Shown here piece by piece: positions 49,671-61,846 of a DNA stretch of 64,000 nt. Both the position numbers and the translations under genes were made by a program. This DNA comes from Nocardia rhamnosiphila NBRC 108938 (GTDB lineage: Bacteria > Actinomycetota > Actinomycetes > Mycobacteriales > Mycobacteriaceae), in assembly GCF_000720425.1 (NCBI RefSeq), contig NZ_JOAJ01000003.1:434001-498000 (forward strand). Direction: 5' to 3'. How positions within the stretch are numbered: position 1 is the stretch's first letter; each line of letters starts with the position of its first letter. The notes under the pieces were generated by a model. That model saw nothing but the letters and a program-made list of their open reading frames with translations, had not been told where the DNA came from and did no database searches.

Positions 49671-50402
49671 ATGACGGCACCCACGATCGGTTTCATCTAC
49701 CCCGACCACGCCGCCGAGGACGACTACCCACGCGCGGAATCGCTGCTCGGCGTCCGCCTGCCGGTGGCCCATATCTACGGCACCGATCTGCACGCGATCC
49801 CGGAACTCCTGGATCTGGGCAGCCCGGACAAACTGCGGCACGGGGCAGAGCAGCTCGCCGCACAGCAACCCGGCGCGGTCGTCTGGGCCTGCACCTCCGG
49901 CAGTTTCGTCTTCGGCCCGGACGGCGCCCGCGAGCAGGTGCGCGGCCTGGCGGAAGCCGCGGGCGTACCCGCCTCCAGCACCAGCTTCGCGTTCGTCTCG
50001 GCGGCCCGAGCGCTCGGCGTGGACCGGGTGGCGGTAGCGGCGAGCTACCCCGACGAGGTCGCCCGGCTGTTCGCCGATTTCCTGGCCGACGCCGGGATCA
50101 CGGTGGTCGCGTTCCGGAGCGCGGGTATCGAAACCGCGGCGGAGGTCGGCACGCTCACCACCGAACAGGTACTCGAACTCGCCGTCGCCAACGACCACCC
50201 CGACGCGCAGGCGCTACTGATCCCCGATACCGCCATGCACACACTCGAGGTACTGCCGAGGCTGGAAGAAGCGCTGGGCAAACCGGTGCTCACCGCGAAC
50301 CAGGTCACCATCTGGGAAGGATTGCGGCTCATCGGCGCAACCCCGATATCGTCGTCGCTGGGCGCATTGTTCGCGGAAGGATCTGCACATGTCGGTGGTT
50401 GA
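49671..50402 (+). CDS. Maleate isomerase / Asp-Glu racemase superfamily enzyme (single-cysteine paralogue)
   Basis: A 243-residue paralogue of the preceding protein. The first cysteine is kept in VVWACTSGSFVFG. The second position reads LLIPDTAMHTLE where the partner has FVSCTNLPTYD, so the second cysteine is lost. The ending PVLTANQVTIWEGLRLI matches. A one-cysteine site cannot perform the usual two-base racemisation, so decarboxylation, hydrolysis or one-sided isomerisation is more likely. ATG 49671 has CGGAGA upstream. It overlaps gntR by 14 bp. Confidence 0.82.
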   Translation: MTAPTIGFIYPDHAAEDDYPRAESLLGVRLPVAHIYGTDLHAIPELLDLGSPDKLRHGAEQLAAQQPGAVVWACTSGSFVFGPDGAREQVRGLAEAAGVPASSTSFAFVSAARALGVDRVAVAASYPDEVARLFADFLADAGITVVAFRSAGIETAAEVGTLTTEQVLELAVANDHPDAQALLIPDTAMHTLEVLPRLEEALGKPVLTANQVTIWEGLRLIGATPISSSLGALFAEGSAHVGG

Positions 50403-51069
50403 TTTCGAACCGGTCGATCAGCGGTCCACCGCCGAAGTGATCGCGGACAAACTGCGCGAGGCGATCGTGCGCGGCGGTCTGGAACCGGGCGCCCAGCTGG
50501 GCGAAGCCGATCTGGCCGCGCAGTTCGGGGTCTCCCGGGGGCCGGTCCGGGAAGCCATGCAGCGCCTGGTGTCGGAGGGATTACTGCGCAGTATCCGCAA
50601 TCGCGGCATCTTCGTCATCGAGCTGACCCTCGCCGATGTCGTCGATATCTACCGTGCCCGCACCGCCATCGAGGGCGGAGCGCTCACCCTCATCCTCGAC
50701 GGCCGCCGGGAGATCGCCTACGCGGCACTGGCTCCGAGCGTGCAGGTCATGGTCGACCGGGCCGAGGCCGGGGACGCCGCGGGCGTCTCCGACGCCGACC
50801 GGCAGTTCCACGAGGCGCTCGTGGCGGCCGCCGGCAGCCCGCGGCTGGTCCGGGCGGCGCGCACGCTGCTGATCGAGACCCGGATGTGCCTGGGCGCCCT
50901 GCAGACCACTTACCCGGACCTGGGAGTCCAGGCCCAGGAGCATGTGGCGTTGCGCGAGGCGATCGGGGCGGCCACAGCGCCCCGGATACACCGGCTGCTG
51001 CGTGAACATATGGACGACGCGGTCCAGCGGCTACGCGGCCGGTACACCGCCGAACCGATCCCCGGCTGA
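50389..51069 (+). CDS. GntR-family regulator, FCD subfamily
   Basis: A 226-residue regulator. The N-terminal winged helix is LREAIVRGGLEPGAQLGEAD, then FGVSRGPVREAMQRLVSEG. The C-terminal FCD domain has Asp and His ligand candidates in DADRQFHEALVAAAG and LREHMDDAVQRL. It ends the isomerase operon and overlaps the upstream gene. FCD regulators usually bind TTGT-N-ACAA palindromes and are released by an organic acid. The ATTGTCAACAAT sites at 43334 and 48826 are its probable targets, including its own promoter. Confidence 0.9.
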   Translation: MSVVDFEPVDQRSTAEVIADKLREAIVRGGLEPGAQLGEADLAAQFGVSRGPVREAMQRLVSEGLLRSIRNRGIFVIELTLADVVDIYRARTAIEGGALTLILDGRREIAYAALAPSVQVMVDRAEAGDAAGVSDADRQFHEALVAAAGSPRLVRAARTLLIETRMCLGALQTTYPDLGVQAQEHVALREAIGAATAPRIHRLLREHMDDAVQRLRGRYTAEPIPG

Positions 51070-51079
51070 CTCCGGGCGA

Positions 51080-51979
51080 TCAGTCGATCAGCCCCCGCGG
51101 GCGCACCACCAGCACCGGCGAGGCACGATTGCCCTTCTCCTGGAGCAGCGCGATCACCTTCTCGTCCGCGGTGCGGGCGGCATATACGCCCGCTGTCCCC
51201 ACAGGATCCAGCCAGCGCCCGTCCCGCAGTTTCTCCGCCTCGGCGGCGTCGATCGTGCGCTGCGGGAAACACAGGGCCACCGCCGCATCGATATCCAAAC
51301 CGGGCGGTGGATCCTCGGCCAGTTCCTCCAGCGTGCGCGCGTGCTCCAGCGTGAACGGCCCGACCCGGGTCCGCCGCAATGCGGTCAGATGGCCGCCCAC
51401 TCCGAGCGCCGCACCCAGATCGCGGGCCAGCGCGCGCACATAGGTGCCCGACGAACAATCGACCACCACATCCAGATCGACCAGGCCCTCGTCCGGAAGG
51501 TCGCGACGCGCCAGCACCTCGAACCGGGAGACGGTGACCGGACGCGCCGCGAGTTTCACCTCTTCACCGGCCCGATGCCGGGCGTAGGCACGCTCCCCAC
51601 CGACCTTGATCGCGCTCACGGTGGCCGGCACCTGCTGGATCTCACCGGTGAGTGTGGCGACCACCCGCGCGATCCCGGCGTCGTCGATGCCGTCGGCCGC
51701 CGTGGTGGTGAGCACCTCACCCTCCGCGTCGTCGGTGGTGGTGGACCGGCCCAGGCGGATGGTCGCGGTATAGCTCTTCGTGGTGAGGGTGAGCAGTCCC
51801 AGCAGTTTGGTGGCACGTTCCACCCCGAGCACCAGCACCCCGGTCGCCATGGGATCGAGCGTGCCCGCATGCCCGACCTTCTTGGTGCGCAGCAGTTTTC
51901 GCGATTTCGCCACGATATCGTGGCTGGTCGGGCCCTCCGGCTTGTCGACGATCAGCAGACCGCCCAGCAGATCCGCCAT
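51080..51979 (-). CDS. truB: tRNA pseudouridine-55 synthase
   Basis: A 299-residue enzyme. The catalytic aspartate is in KVGHAGTLDPMATGVLVLG. The family start is LLIVDKPEGPTSHDIVAKSR, and the middle motif is VDCSSGTYVRALARDLG. The C-terminal domain is the actinobacterial type. Its ATG overlaps the pptT stop by one base (TGATG). It is convergent with gntR, 10 bp away. Confidence 0.96.
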   Translation of the reverse strand: MADLLGGLLIVDKPEGPTSHDIVAKSRKLLRTKKVGHAGTLDPMATGVLVLGVERATKLLGLLTLTTKSYTATIRLGRSTTTDDAEGEVLTTTAADGIDDAGIARVVATLTGEIQQVPATVSAIKVGGERAYARHRAGEEVKLAARPVTVSRFEVLARRDLPDEGLVDLDVVVDCSSGTYVRALARDLGAALGVGGHLTALRRTRVGPFTLEHARTLEELAEDPPPGLDIDAAVALCFPQRTIDAAEAEKLRDGRWLDPVGTAGVYAARTADEKVIALLQEKGNRASPVLVVRPRGLID

Positions 51980-52647
51980 CAGCTGTACGCGATCGCGGTG
52001 ACGATGAAACCGCCGGTGATCCGCCAGCGTCCGTCGAAGGAGGTCAGCGGCAGTCCGCCGTCACCGGTCTGCCCGGGTACCAGCAGCTGCGACCGGAAGG
52101 CCCCCGAGCCGGTACTGTCGGTGGCCTCGTCCACGGTGAAAGTGATGTGCGCGTCCTCGAAACCGAGCCAGCGGGTGGTGAGCGGGAACCACGCCTTGTA
52201 GGTGGCCTCTTTGGCACAGAACAGCAGGCGATCGAGGTGTAACGCGGAATCGCTGGTGCGCAACCATTCCCGTTCGGCGGGCAGGCTCACCGAATCGAGA
52301 ACTCCTTCGGGCAGGGTGTCATGTGGTTCGGCGTCGATCCCGATCGACCGGTAGCGCATCTTGTGTGCCAGTGCCGCCCCGCGGAAGCCGTCGCAATGGG
52401 TGAGGCTGCCCACGATCCCACGCGGCCACACCGGCGCGCCGCGCTCCCCCTTGCCGATCGCCACCGCCGGTTCGCCGAGCTGCGCCAGGGCCTGACGGGC
52501 GCAGTGCCGCGCGCCGATGAAGTCACGTCGCCGCTTGTCCACCGATTTCGCGATGAGGTGCTCCTCGGCGGGATGCGGTTTCAGATCCTCCGGATAGTCG
52601 AACAACTCGGCGGAGGCGACATCGGCGGGCAGGATTGTCTCGATCAT
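51979..52647 (-). CDS. pptT: 4'-phosphopantetheinyl transferase PptT
   Basis: A 222-residue Sfp-type transferase that activates acyl and peptidyl carrier proteins of mycolate, polyketide and siderophore synthesis. Motifs are GSLTHCDGFRG, RSIGIDAEPHDT and FCAKEATYKAWFPLT, carrying the Mg-binding Asp and the catalytic Glu. ATG 52647 is the family start, and a TAGGCT box is 8 nt upstream. It is followed directly by truB as in M. tuberculosis (Rv2794c-Rv2793c). Confidence 0.95.
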   Translation of the reverse strand: MIETILPADVASAELFDYPEDLKPHPAEEHLIAKSVDKRRRDFIGARHCARQALAQLGEPAVAIGKGERGAPVWPRGIVGSLTHCDGFRGAALAHKMRYRSIGIDAEPHDTLPEGVLDSVSLPAEREWLRTSDSALHLDRLLFCAKEATYKAWFPLTTRWLGFEDAHITFTVDEATDSTGSGAFRSQLLVPGQTGDGGLPLTSFDGRWRITGGFIVTAIAYS

Positions 52648-52746
52648 CGTCGCCGAGCCTACTGGGTGCGCACCCGGCGACGCCGGGCACACCGCCTACT
52701 GCCCGCGCGCGGCGCTGCCGGGAACCCGGGGGTACGGCCGGGCACC

Positions 52747-53715
52747 TCAGTCGAGCCCCCGCCGGCGCTGTGCCTTGGCCCGCATCTCCGCCGCGGCGGC
52801 CGCCATCTCGGGCGTCACCCGGAAATGGCCGCCCCATTCGTTCAGATCGCCCGGGGCGTACTTCGGGTCGGGCAGGATCTGGCGCAGCAGGTTGTCGGGC
52901 TTACCGCGCTTCTGCCATTCCCGCGGATAGCCGAGCGAGACCTCCTCGAACCGGACCCCGTCGTGGAAGGTGGTCCGCGGGATGTGCAGATGCCCGTACA
53001 CGGCGCAGAGCACGTTGTAGCGGGTGTGCCAGTCGGCGGTCTGCTCGGTCCCGCACCACAGCGCGAACTCCGGGTACCAGAGCATATCCGTGGGCTCGCG
53101 CAGCAGCGGGAAATGGTTGATCAGGACCAGCGGGGTGCCCTCGGGCAGATTGTCGAGCCGGCGCCGGGTCGCCCGCAGCCGGGCCTCGCACCAGGCGTCG
53201 CGGGTGAGGTAAGGGTCCGGCGACAGCAGGAATTCGTCGGTGGCCACGACATTGCGCTCCCGCGCGATCGCCAATCCCTCGGCCTTGGTGCGGGCGCCCT
53301 CGGGCCGGAACGAGTAGTCGTAGAGCAGGAACAGCGGAGCGATGGTCACCGCGCCGCCGTGGGCCTCGGCGCCCGCGCCGGTCCACACCGGGAACGGGTC
53401 CTCCGGGGTGAGCACGTCCAGATCCCGGCACATCGAGACCAGGTAGTCGTAGCGCGCCACCCCGTGCATCTGCACCGGGTCCTTGGCGGTGGTCCACAGT
53501 TCGTGGTTGCCGGGCACCCAGATCACGGTGGCGAACCGCTCCCGCAGCAGTTTCAACGCCCAGCGGATATCGTCGCTGCGTTCGGCGACATCGCCGGCGA
53601 CGATCAGCCAGTCCTCCGGGGAATCCGGACGGATGTCCTCGACCACCGGCTTGTTGCCCTGGTGACCGACATGGATATCGCTCACCGCCATCAACTTGGG
53701 TATCACCACACCCAC
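52747..53715 (-). CDS. Metallophosphoesterase, Rv2795c-like
   Basis: A 322-residue calcineurin-like phosphoesterase. The metal motifs are AVSDIHVGHQG, IVAGDVAERSDD, VPGNHELWT, NHFPLL and YGHLHIP. GTG 53715 (VGVVIPKLMAVSD) matches the mycobacterial start; ATG 53691 is a later possibility. The substrate is unknown. It sits beside pptT as in M. tuberculosis. Confidence 0.9.
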   Translation of the reverse strand: MGVVIPKLMAVSDIHVGHQGNKPVVEDIRPDSPEDWLIVAGDVAERSDDIRWALKLLRERFATVIWVPGNHELWTTAKDPVQMHGVARYDYLVSMCRDLDVLTPEDPFPVWTGAGAEAHGGAVTIAPLFLLYDYSFRPEGARTKAEGLAIARERNVVATDEFLLSPDPYLTRDAWCEARLRATRRRLDNLPEGTPLVLINHFPLLREPTDMLWYPEFALWCGTEQTADWHTRYNVLCAVYGHLHIPRTTFHDGVRFEEVSLGYPREWQKRGKPDNLLRQILPDPKYAPGDLNEWGGHFRVTPEMAAAAAEMRAKAQRRRGLD

Positions 53716-53764
53716 CTTCGCATATCGCCTGCGTCGCCCGGCACCTCTGTACCCGGCCACCCGT

Positions 53765-55114
53765 TCACGACGGGATTTCGGCACCGACACGGATCCAGCG
53801 CCCCGAGAGCGCCCGCGCACTCACCGCCGCCAGCCGCAACAGCATGAACGCGATCAGGCCGCACCAGATTCCGCCGATCCCCCAATCGAGGGCCAGCGAC
53901 AGCCAGATCGCCGGCAGGAAACCGACCAGGGCGGCCCCCAGGGTGGTGGTGCGCAGATAGGCGGCGTCCCCCGCGCCCAGCAGCACCCCGTCCAGCGCGA
54001 AGACCACACCGGCCACCGGGATCATGGCCACGAAGTACCACCACACGACGCCGGTCCGGTCCAGAACCGCGGCATCGGTGGTGAACAGCGGCGGAATCAG
54101 CACCGCGCCCGCCGCGAAGGCCGCGGCCAGGCCCAGCGCGAACACCTCCGACCAGCCGGTGACCCGGCGGGCCACCGCCCGCGCGCCCGCCGCGTTCCGG
54201 GCGCCCAGCGCCGATCCCACCAGCGTCTGCGCCGCGATGGCCAGCGAATCCAGGGTGAGGGCGAGAAAATTCCACAGTTGCAGGACCAGCTGATGTGCCG
54301 CCACCGACGCCGCCCCGAACCGGGACGCGACGGCGGCGGCCGAGACGAAACACATCTGGAAGGCGAGACTGCGCACGATCAGATCACGGCCGAGGAGCAG
54401 CTGGGCCCGCATCACCGGCAGCCGCGGGGCGAGCGGCACCCGGGCCCGGGCGAGCGCACCCAGGAACAACCCGGCCGTCACCGCCTGACCCACCACGTTG
54501 GCCACCGCAGACCCGGGCAGTCCCAGCCGCGGCAGCCCGGCGAGTCCGTGCACCAGCAGCGGACACAGCACCGCCGACAGGCCCAGTCCGAGCACCACAT
54601 AGGTGAGCGGGCGCCGCGTCTGCTGCACCCCCCGCATCCACCCGTTCCCGGCCATGGACAGCAGGATCAGCGGCACTCCGAACAGGGCGATCCGCAACCA
54701 GGCCAGTGCCTCGGCCGCGATCTCCGCGTCCCCCGCGACGGCTCCGGCGATCGGTACCCCGCCCACCTGAACCGCCAGGACGATCACCAGTCCGATACCG
54801 CCGGCCAGCCAGCTCGCCTGGACGCCCTCCTCGACCGCTCCCGGCTCGTCCCCCGCCCCGTGCCGCCGCGCCGAGCGAGCGGTCGTCCCGTAGGCGAGGA
54901 AGGTCAGCTGCGAACTGACCTGGGCGAGGATAAGGCCACCGACGGCCAATCCGGCGAGCGCCAGCGCCCCCAGCCTGCCCACCACGGCGAGATCGAACAA
55001 CAGGTAGATCGGCTCGGCCACCAGCACGCCCAGGGTCGGCAGCGCCAGACCCAGGATCCGCCGGGGCCCGGCCTCCACCGCCGGGGCCGGTGGCCCGGTC
55101 AACTCCGTGTGCAT
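53765..55114 (-). CDS. MATE-family efflux transporter (DinF-like)
   Basis: A 449-residue protein of 12 transmembrane helices. MATE features are LALPTLGVLVAEPIYLLFDL, AGLAVGGLILAQVS and the second-half repeat VAAHQLVLQLWNFLALTLDS. It corresponds to Rv2836c (dinF), next to the nrnA gene. No LexA box is visible in the 165-bp upstream gap, which instead contains a dispersed repeat. Na+- or H+-driven export of cationic compounds is the family role. Confidence 0.9.
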   Translation of the reverse strand: MHTELTGPPAPAVEAGPRRILGLALPTLGVLVAEPIYLLFDLAVVGRLGALALAGLAVGGLILAQVSSQLTFLAYGTTARSARRHGAGDEPGAVEEGVQASWLAGGIGLVIVLAVQVGGVPIAGAVAGDAEIAAEALAWLRIALFGVPLILLSMAGNGWMRGVQQTRRPLTYVVLGLGLSAVLCPLLVHGLAGLPRLGLPGSAVANVVGQAVTAGLFLGALARARVPLAPRLPVMRAQLLLGRDLIVRSLAFQMCFVSAAAVASRFGAASVAAHQLVLQLWNFLALTLDSLAIAAQTLVGSALGARNAAGARAVARRVTGWSEVFALGLAAAFAAGAVLIPPLFTTDAAVLDRTGVVWWYFVAMIPVAGVVFALDGVLLGAGDAAYLRTTTLGAALVGFLPAIWLSLALDWGIGGIWCGLIAFMLLRLAAVSARALSGRWIRVGAEIPS

Positions 55115-55215
55115 CGTCGGCTTCCCGTCCGTACTCGCCCCGTGCGAGCGCGCCCGGCGGCCCCGGGTCGCGCCGCGGGGCGCCTTCTCAACTGTCGCGA
55201 GCGGCGCGCACCCTG

Positions 55216-55276
55216 ATGGCGCCGCTGGGCGAAGCCCATCCGCAAAACGCGCACGGCCGTAGCGAACGCGGAGGTA
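55216..55276 (-). repeat. Full copy of a 61-bp dispersed repeat (inverted)
   Basis: The reverse complement matches 42359-42419 at 52 of 61 positions with no gaps. It lies in the 165-bp gap between the MATE gene and nrnA, ending 4 bp before the nrnA stop. Only the repeat fills this gap. Confidence 0.75.
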
Positions 55277-55279
55277 CGC

Positions 55280-56287
55280 CTAGCCCAGCGCGGTGCGCAA
55301 CTGCGCCAGGATGTCCGCCGGCTCACCGTAGGTCGTATATCCGGCCGCGTAGCGATGACCGCCGCCGCCGAGACCCGCGGCCACAGCCGCGACATCGGCG
55401 CCGTCACCGGTTCCGGGACCGCTGTCCTTGGACCGCAGCGATACCGTCCAGCGGCGTCGCTCATCGGTCGGCCGGGCCTCTTTGAATACCGCCGCGATCC
55501 CGGCCTCCGCGGTCGCGCGCACGATATCGACCACACTTTCGGCCTCTTCCTGCCGCACCTCCGCGAGATCGGTGGCCAGCACGAACGCCGCGACCAGCCC
55601 GGTTCCGCCGTGCGCCGCGCGATCGAGCCGGGCCGAGGCGAGCACCGTCGACAACATCTGCAACCACGCGAAGGGATGGGTGTCCATCAGGGTGCGGGTG
55701 ATGGCGGCGCCGTCGATACCGGTGGCCAGCAACCGTTCGGCCAGCGCGTGGGTCCCGGGGGTCACCCAGCGGAACGACCCGCTGTCGGTGGCCAGCCCGG
55801 CGAACAGGCAGTGGGCGATCCCGGCGTCGATCGGCTCGCCCCAGGCGTCCAGTAGGGCCGTGATGACACTGGCGGTGGATACGGCGTCGGGATCGATCAG
55901 GTTGATCTCCCCGAACCGGGTGTTGGACCGATGATGGTCGATCACCAGCGTGCGTGACGCCCCGGACAGCCGGTCGGCGAGTGCGCCGAGCCGGCCCGCA
56001 CTGCCGCAGTCCACCGTGACCAGCAGATCCACCTCGGCCGGCACCTCGCCGGGCGGCACCAGGAAGCGCATCCCCGGCAGGGTACGCAGTCCGGCCGCCG
56101 GTTCGGCCGGTTCGGCGAACGACACCCGTACCGGCACGCCGCGGCGATCCAGTACCGCGGCCAGCGCCAAACCACTGCCGAGGGTGTCGGCATCGGGCTG
56201 GATATGGCACAGGACGGTTACCGAGCGCGCGCTGTTCAGCGCCCCGACGGCCGCGGTGAAGTCGACCGCGGCACCGGTTGTGGTCAT
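55280..56287 (-). CDS. nrnA: DHH-family bifunctional oligoribonuclease / pAp phosphatase
   Basis: A 335-residue phosphoesterase matching Rv2837c, which degrades nanoRNA, pAp and cyclic-di-AMP intermediates. Metal motifs are CHIQPDADTLGSGLAL, the DHH in LVIDHHRSN, and the DHHA1 end GLGGGGHRYAAGYTTYG. It lies 12 bp after rbfA, with which it is co-transcribed. Confidence 0.93.
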   Translation of the reverse strand: MTTTGAAVDFTAAVGALNSARSVTVLCHIQPDADTLGSGLALAAVLDRRGVPVRVSFAEPAEPAAGLRTLPGMRFLVPPGEVPAEVDLLVTVDCGSAGRLGALADRLSGASRTLVIDHHRSNTRFGEINLIDPDAVSTASVITALLDAWGEPIDAGIAHCLFAGLATDSGSFRWVTPGTHALAERLLATGIDGAAITRTLMDTHPFAWLQMLSTVLASARLDRAAHGGTGLVAAFVLATDLAEVRQEEAESVVDIVRATAEAGIAAVFKEARPTDERRRWTVSLRSKDSGPGTGDGADVAAVAAGLGGGGHRYAAGYTTYGEPADILAQLRTALG

Positions 56288-56299
56288 ATCGGCCGCGAC

Positions 56300-56740
56300 T
56301 CAGTCGTCGTCGCGGGGTGTTTTGTACGGGTCCGCGTCGCCCGCCGGGGTGGCCTCGGCGGCCACCCGGGCGACTTCGTCGTCGGCGGCCCGCGCCCGCG
56401 CCAGCAGATTCTCCATCTGCCGCGCCGCGTCCGGCACGGTATCGAGCACGAAGCTGAGCGTGGGAGTGAACTTCACCCCGGTACCCGCACCCACCTTCGA
56501 CCGCAGCACCCCCTTGGCCTTCTCCAGGCCGGCGGACGCGGCGTCGTAGTCGGGTTCGGCGTCGACGGTTTCACCCATCACCGTGTAGAAGATCGTCGCG
56601 TCGTGCAGATCGCCGGTCACCCGCGCATCGGTGACGGTAACGAAACGCAGCCGCGGATCCTTGATTTCGTATTCGATTGCCGTGGCCACGATCGCGGAGA
56701 TCCGCTTGGCGAGCCGGCGTGCCCTGGCTTGATCCACCAT
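56300..56740 (-). CDS. rbfA: 30S ribosome-binding factor A
   Basis: A 146-residue KH-fold assembly factor for the 16S rRNA 5' end. Recognisable are [20 protein letters not shown] and [20 protein letters not shown]. An acidic/Ala-rich tail ends YKTPRDDD. It is part of the nusA-infB-rbfA-nrnA series. Confidence 0.95.
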   Translation of the reverse strand: MVDQARARRLAKRISAIVATAIEYEIKDPRLRFVTVTDARVTGDLHDATIFYTVMGETVDAEPDYDAASAGLEKAKGVLRSKVGAGTGVKFTPTLSFVLDTVPDAARQMENLLARARAADDEVARVAAEATPAGDADPYKTPRDDD

Positions 56741-56832
56741 GGCCGCTCCTTTCCCTGTTCAGCGACGGTGGGACGGTCCGCGCGATACTTGCCGCACGGA
56801 CCGCGGCCACCGCTGATATCACTCGCGGCCGG

Positions 56833-57123
56833 TCAGTCCTCGGGTCCGAAGACGCGCCGGCGTACTGCCAGCAACTGTAACTCCGGACGTGCCGCGACAT
56901 GCCGTTCGCATCGATCCAGCACGGCCGTCAGATGGTCCATTCCGGCCGACACCATCGCCACCCCGAGCAGGGTGCGGCGGTATCGGTCGTGTTCCCCCGC
57001 CTCGGCAGTGCTCACCCCGAAGCGCTGGAGTTCGGCCAGTATCGGCCGGATCACCGAACGCTTCTCCTTCAACGAGTGCACATCACCCAGCAGGATGTCG
57101 AATTCGAGTGCACCCAGGTACAC
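56833..57123 (-). CDS. DUF503 / YlxP-like protein
   Basis: A 96-residue protein of the complete DUF503 family: MYLGALEFDILLGDVHSLKE, then KRSVIRPILAELQRFGVS and VSAGMDHLTAVLDRCERHV. YlxP proteins lie between infB and rbfA in many bacteria and are thought to act in ribosome maturation. Confidence 0.92.
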   Translation of the reverse strand: MYLGALEFDILLGDVHSLKEKRSVIRPILAELQRFGVSTAEAGEHDRYRRTLLGVAMVSAGMDHLTAVLDRCERHVAARPELQLLAVRRRVFGPED

Positions 57124-57242
57124 GCAACCTCCCGGTTATCGCGACATTCCGGCCGGCGGGACCGGCCACCGGGCCGGTGCACCGCTGTGCCGATATCGAT
57201 GGCCGGACCCGGGCGGTGGAAGTCCGCCCGGTCCGTATCAGC

Positions 57243-60221
<2,979 letters not shown>

Positions 60222-60329
60222 TGCTCTCCTCACTGAGAGGTCGAGCAGTGCCGCCCGCCTGCTGGCGGGGACCCGCACGACCTCGGGTTAACTCCGATGG
60301 ACGTTCATCGTTGGTACTTCACGGTGTGC

Positions 60330-60617
60330 TCATGAGTGCTCGTGCCTGTTCTCGAGGTGTTGCTCCACGGCTGAGATATCCAGATGTCCGGACACTCGTA
60401 GTGCTCTGCCGATCGCTCGGCGCCGGACCGCTGTGCTCAGACAAGCCGAAAAGGGGTGCAGCCACGCACCCCGCCCGGAAAGTCTGCGCTGTGGATCGGG
60501 AACGATCGTGACAGTGTCCGTACCGTCGCCGGTCGAACATCCGCACACCACGATCCTCAGCAGTTCGGGGGCCGGTTCGCGTTTCCGGCAACCGACACAC
60601 GTTCGCACCGGAGCCAC
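60330..60617 (-). CDS. YlxR (DUF448) RNA-binding-like protein
   Basis: A basic protein with the diagnostic RTCVGCRKREP and GRGAWLHPFSACLSTAVRR. YlxR lies between nusA and infB in most bacteria and may bind RNA or regulate expression. The end is certain. The start is not: GTG 60617 gives 95 residues, close to the mycobacterial homologue, whereas GTG 60758 in the same frame would give 142. No ribosome site favours either. Confidence 0.85.
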   Translation of the reverse strand: MAPVRTCVGCRKREPAPELLRIVVCGCSTGDGTDTVTIVPDPQRRLSGRGAWLHPFSACLSTAVRRRAIGRALRVSGHLDISAVEQHLENRHEHS

Positions 60618-60817
60618 CGGGCGCCGGAGCGCCGCCGACTCATCGCCGCGTTCGCGGTCGGTAACCGAAGACTCGGACCGAACCTCGTACCACTCTACCG
60701 CTGACCGCTGCGTGCCCTCCAACCCCGCCCCCGATGACGTCGCGCGGACCGAGTCCACGCGGCGTGTTCGCTGGTCGCGGGTCGCCGGCCGGGCGGACGC
60801 CGATTCGGGGTCGGGTG

Positions 60818-61846
60818 TCACCGGCGATGCGCCTCCGTTCGCACCGCGCCCCCGGCGTCCGGGGCCGCGTCGCTGCGGATATCGATCCGCCAGCCGGTGA
60901 GCCGGGCCGCGAGGCGGGCGTTCTGCCCCTCCTTGCCGATGGCCAGCGAGAGCTGGAAATCCGGGACGATCACCCGGGCAGCCCGGGCGTCCGGGTCCAC
61001 AACTGTGACGGAAACCACTTTCGACGGCGAGAGCGCATTGCCGACGAAGGTCGCCGGATCGTCGGCGTAGTCGATGATGTCGATCTTCTCGCCGGCCAGT
61101 TCGCTCATCACATTGCGCACCCGCTGCCCCATCGGACCGATACAGGCGCCCTTGGCGTTCACCCCGGAGACCGTGGAGCGCACCGCGATCTTGGACCGGT
61201 GCCCCGCCTCCCGGGCCACCGCCACGATCTCCACCGACCCGTCCGCGATCTCGGGCACCTCCAGCGCGAACAGGCGCCGGACCAGATTGGGATGGGTCCG
61301 CGACAGCGTGATCTGCGGGCCACGCGGGCCGCGCGACACCCCCACCACGTAGCACTTGATCCGGTCGCCGTGCTCGTAGCTCTCGCCGGGCACCTGCTCG
61401 GCGGACGGGATCAGACCCTCGGTCCCGTGCAACTCGCTACCGATCCGCACCACCACCGTGCCGCGGGCATTGGCGCGCGCGTCACGCTGCACCACGCCGC
61501 CGACGATATCGCCCTCATGGGTCGAGAACTCGCCGAAGGATTTCTCGTTCTCCGCGTCCCGCAACCGCTGCAGGACGACCTGACGCGCCGTGGTGGCGGC
61601 GATCCGGCCGAAACCCTCGGGGGTGTCGTCCCATTCGGAGATCACATTGCCGTCGGCGTCGAGTTCGGTGGCCAGCACCCGCACGACTCCGGTGCGCTGA
61701 TTGATCTCGACCCGGGCGTTGGGTTGGTGGCCCTCGGTGTGCTTGTAGGCGGTGAGCAGCGCGGATTCGATCGCGGAGATCACGGTTTCGATCGATATCC
61801 CCTTATCCGCCACGATGGCGCGCAGGGCTTCGATTTCGATGTTCAT
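60818..61846 (-). CDS. nusA: Transcription termination/antitermination factor NusA
   Basis: A 342-residue protein with the N-terminal RNA-polymerase-binding domain ([20 protein letters not shown]), an S1 domain ([20 protein letters not shown]) and two KH domains ([19 protein letters not shown] and [20 protein letters not shown]). It lacks the C-terminal acidic repeats of enterobacterial NusA, as usual in actinobacteria. Its ATG overlaps the rimP stop (ATGA). Confidence 0.97.
   Translation of the reverse strand: MNIEIEALRAIVADKGISIETVISAIESALLTAYKHTEGHQPNARVEINQRTGVVRVLATELDADGNVISEWDDTPEGFGRIAATTARQVVLQRLRDAENEKSFGEFSTHEGDIVGGVVQRDARANARGTVVVRIGSELHGTEGLIPSAEQVPGESYEHGDRIKCYVVGVSRGPRGPQITLSRTHPNLVRRLFALEVPEIADGSVEIVAVAREAGHRSKIAVRSTVSGVNAKGACIGPMGQRVRNVMSELAGEKIDIIDYADDPATFVGNALSPSKVVSVTVVDPDARAARVIVPDFQLSLAIGKEGQNARLAARLTGWRIDIRSDAAPDAGGAVRTEAHRR

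Noticed and set aside
54900..55280. LexA box expected for a dinF-type gene
   Set aside because: No TCGAAC-N4-GTTCGA-like sequence is present in the gap upstream of the MATE gene.
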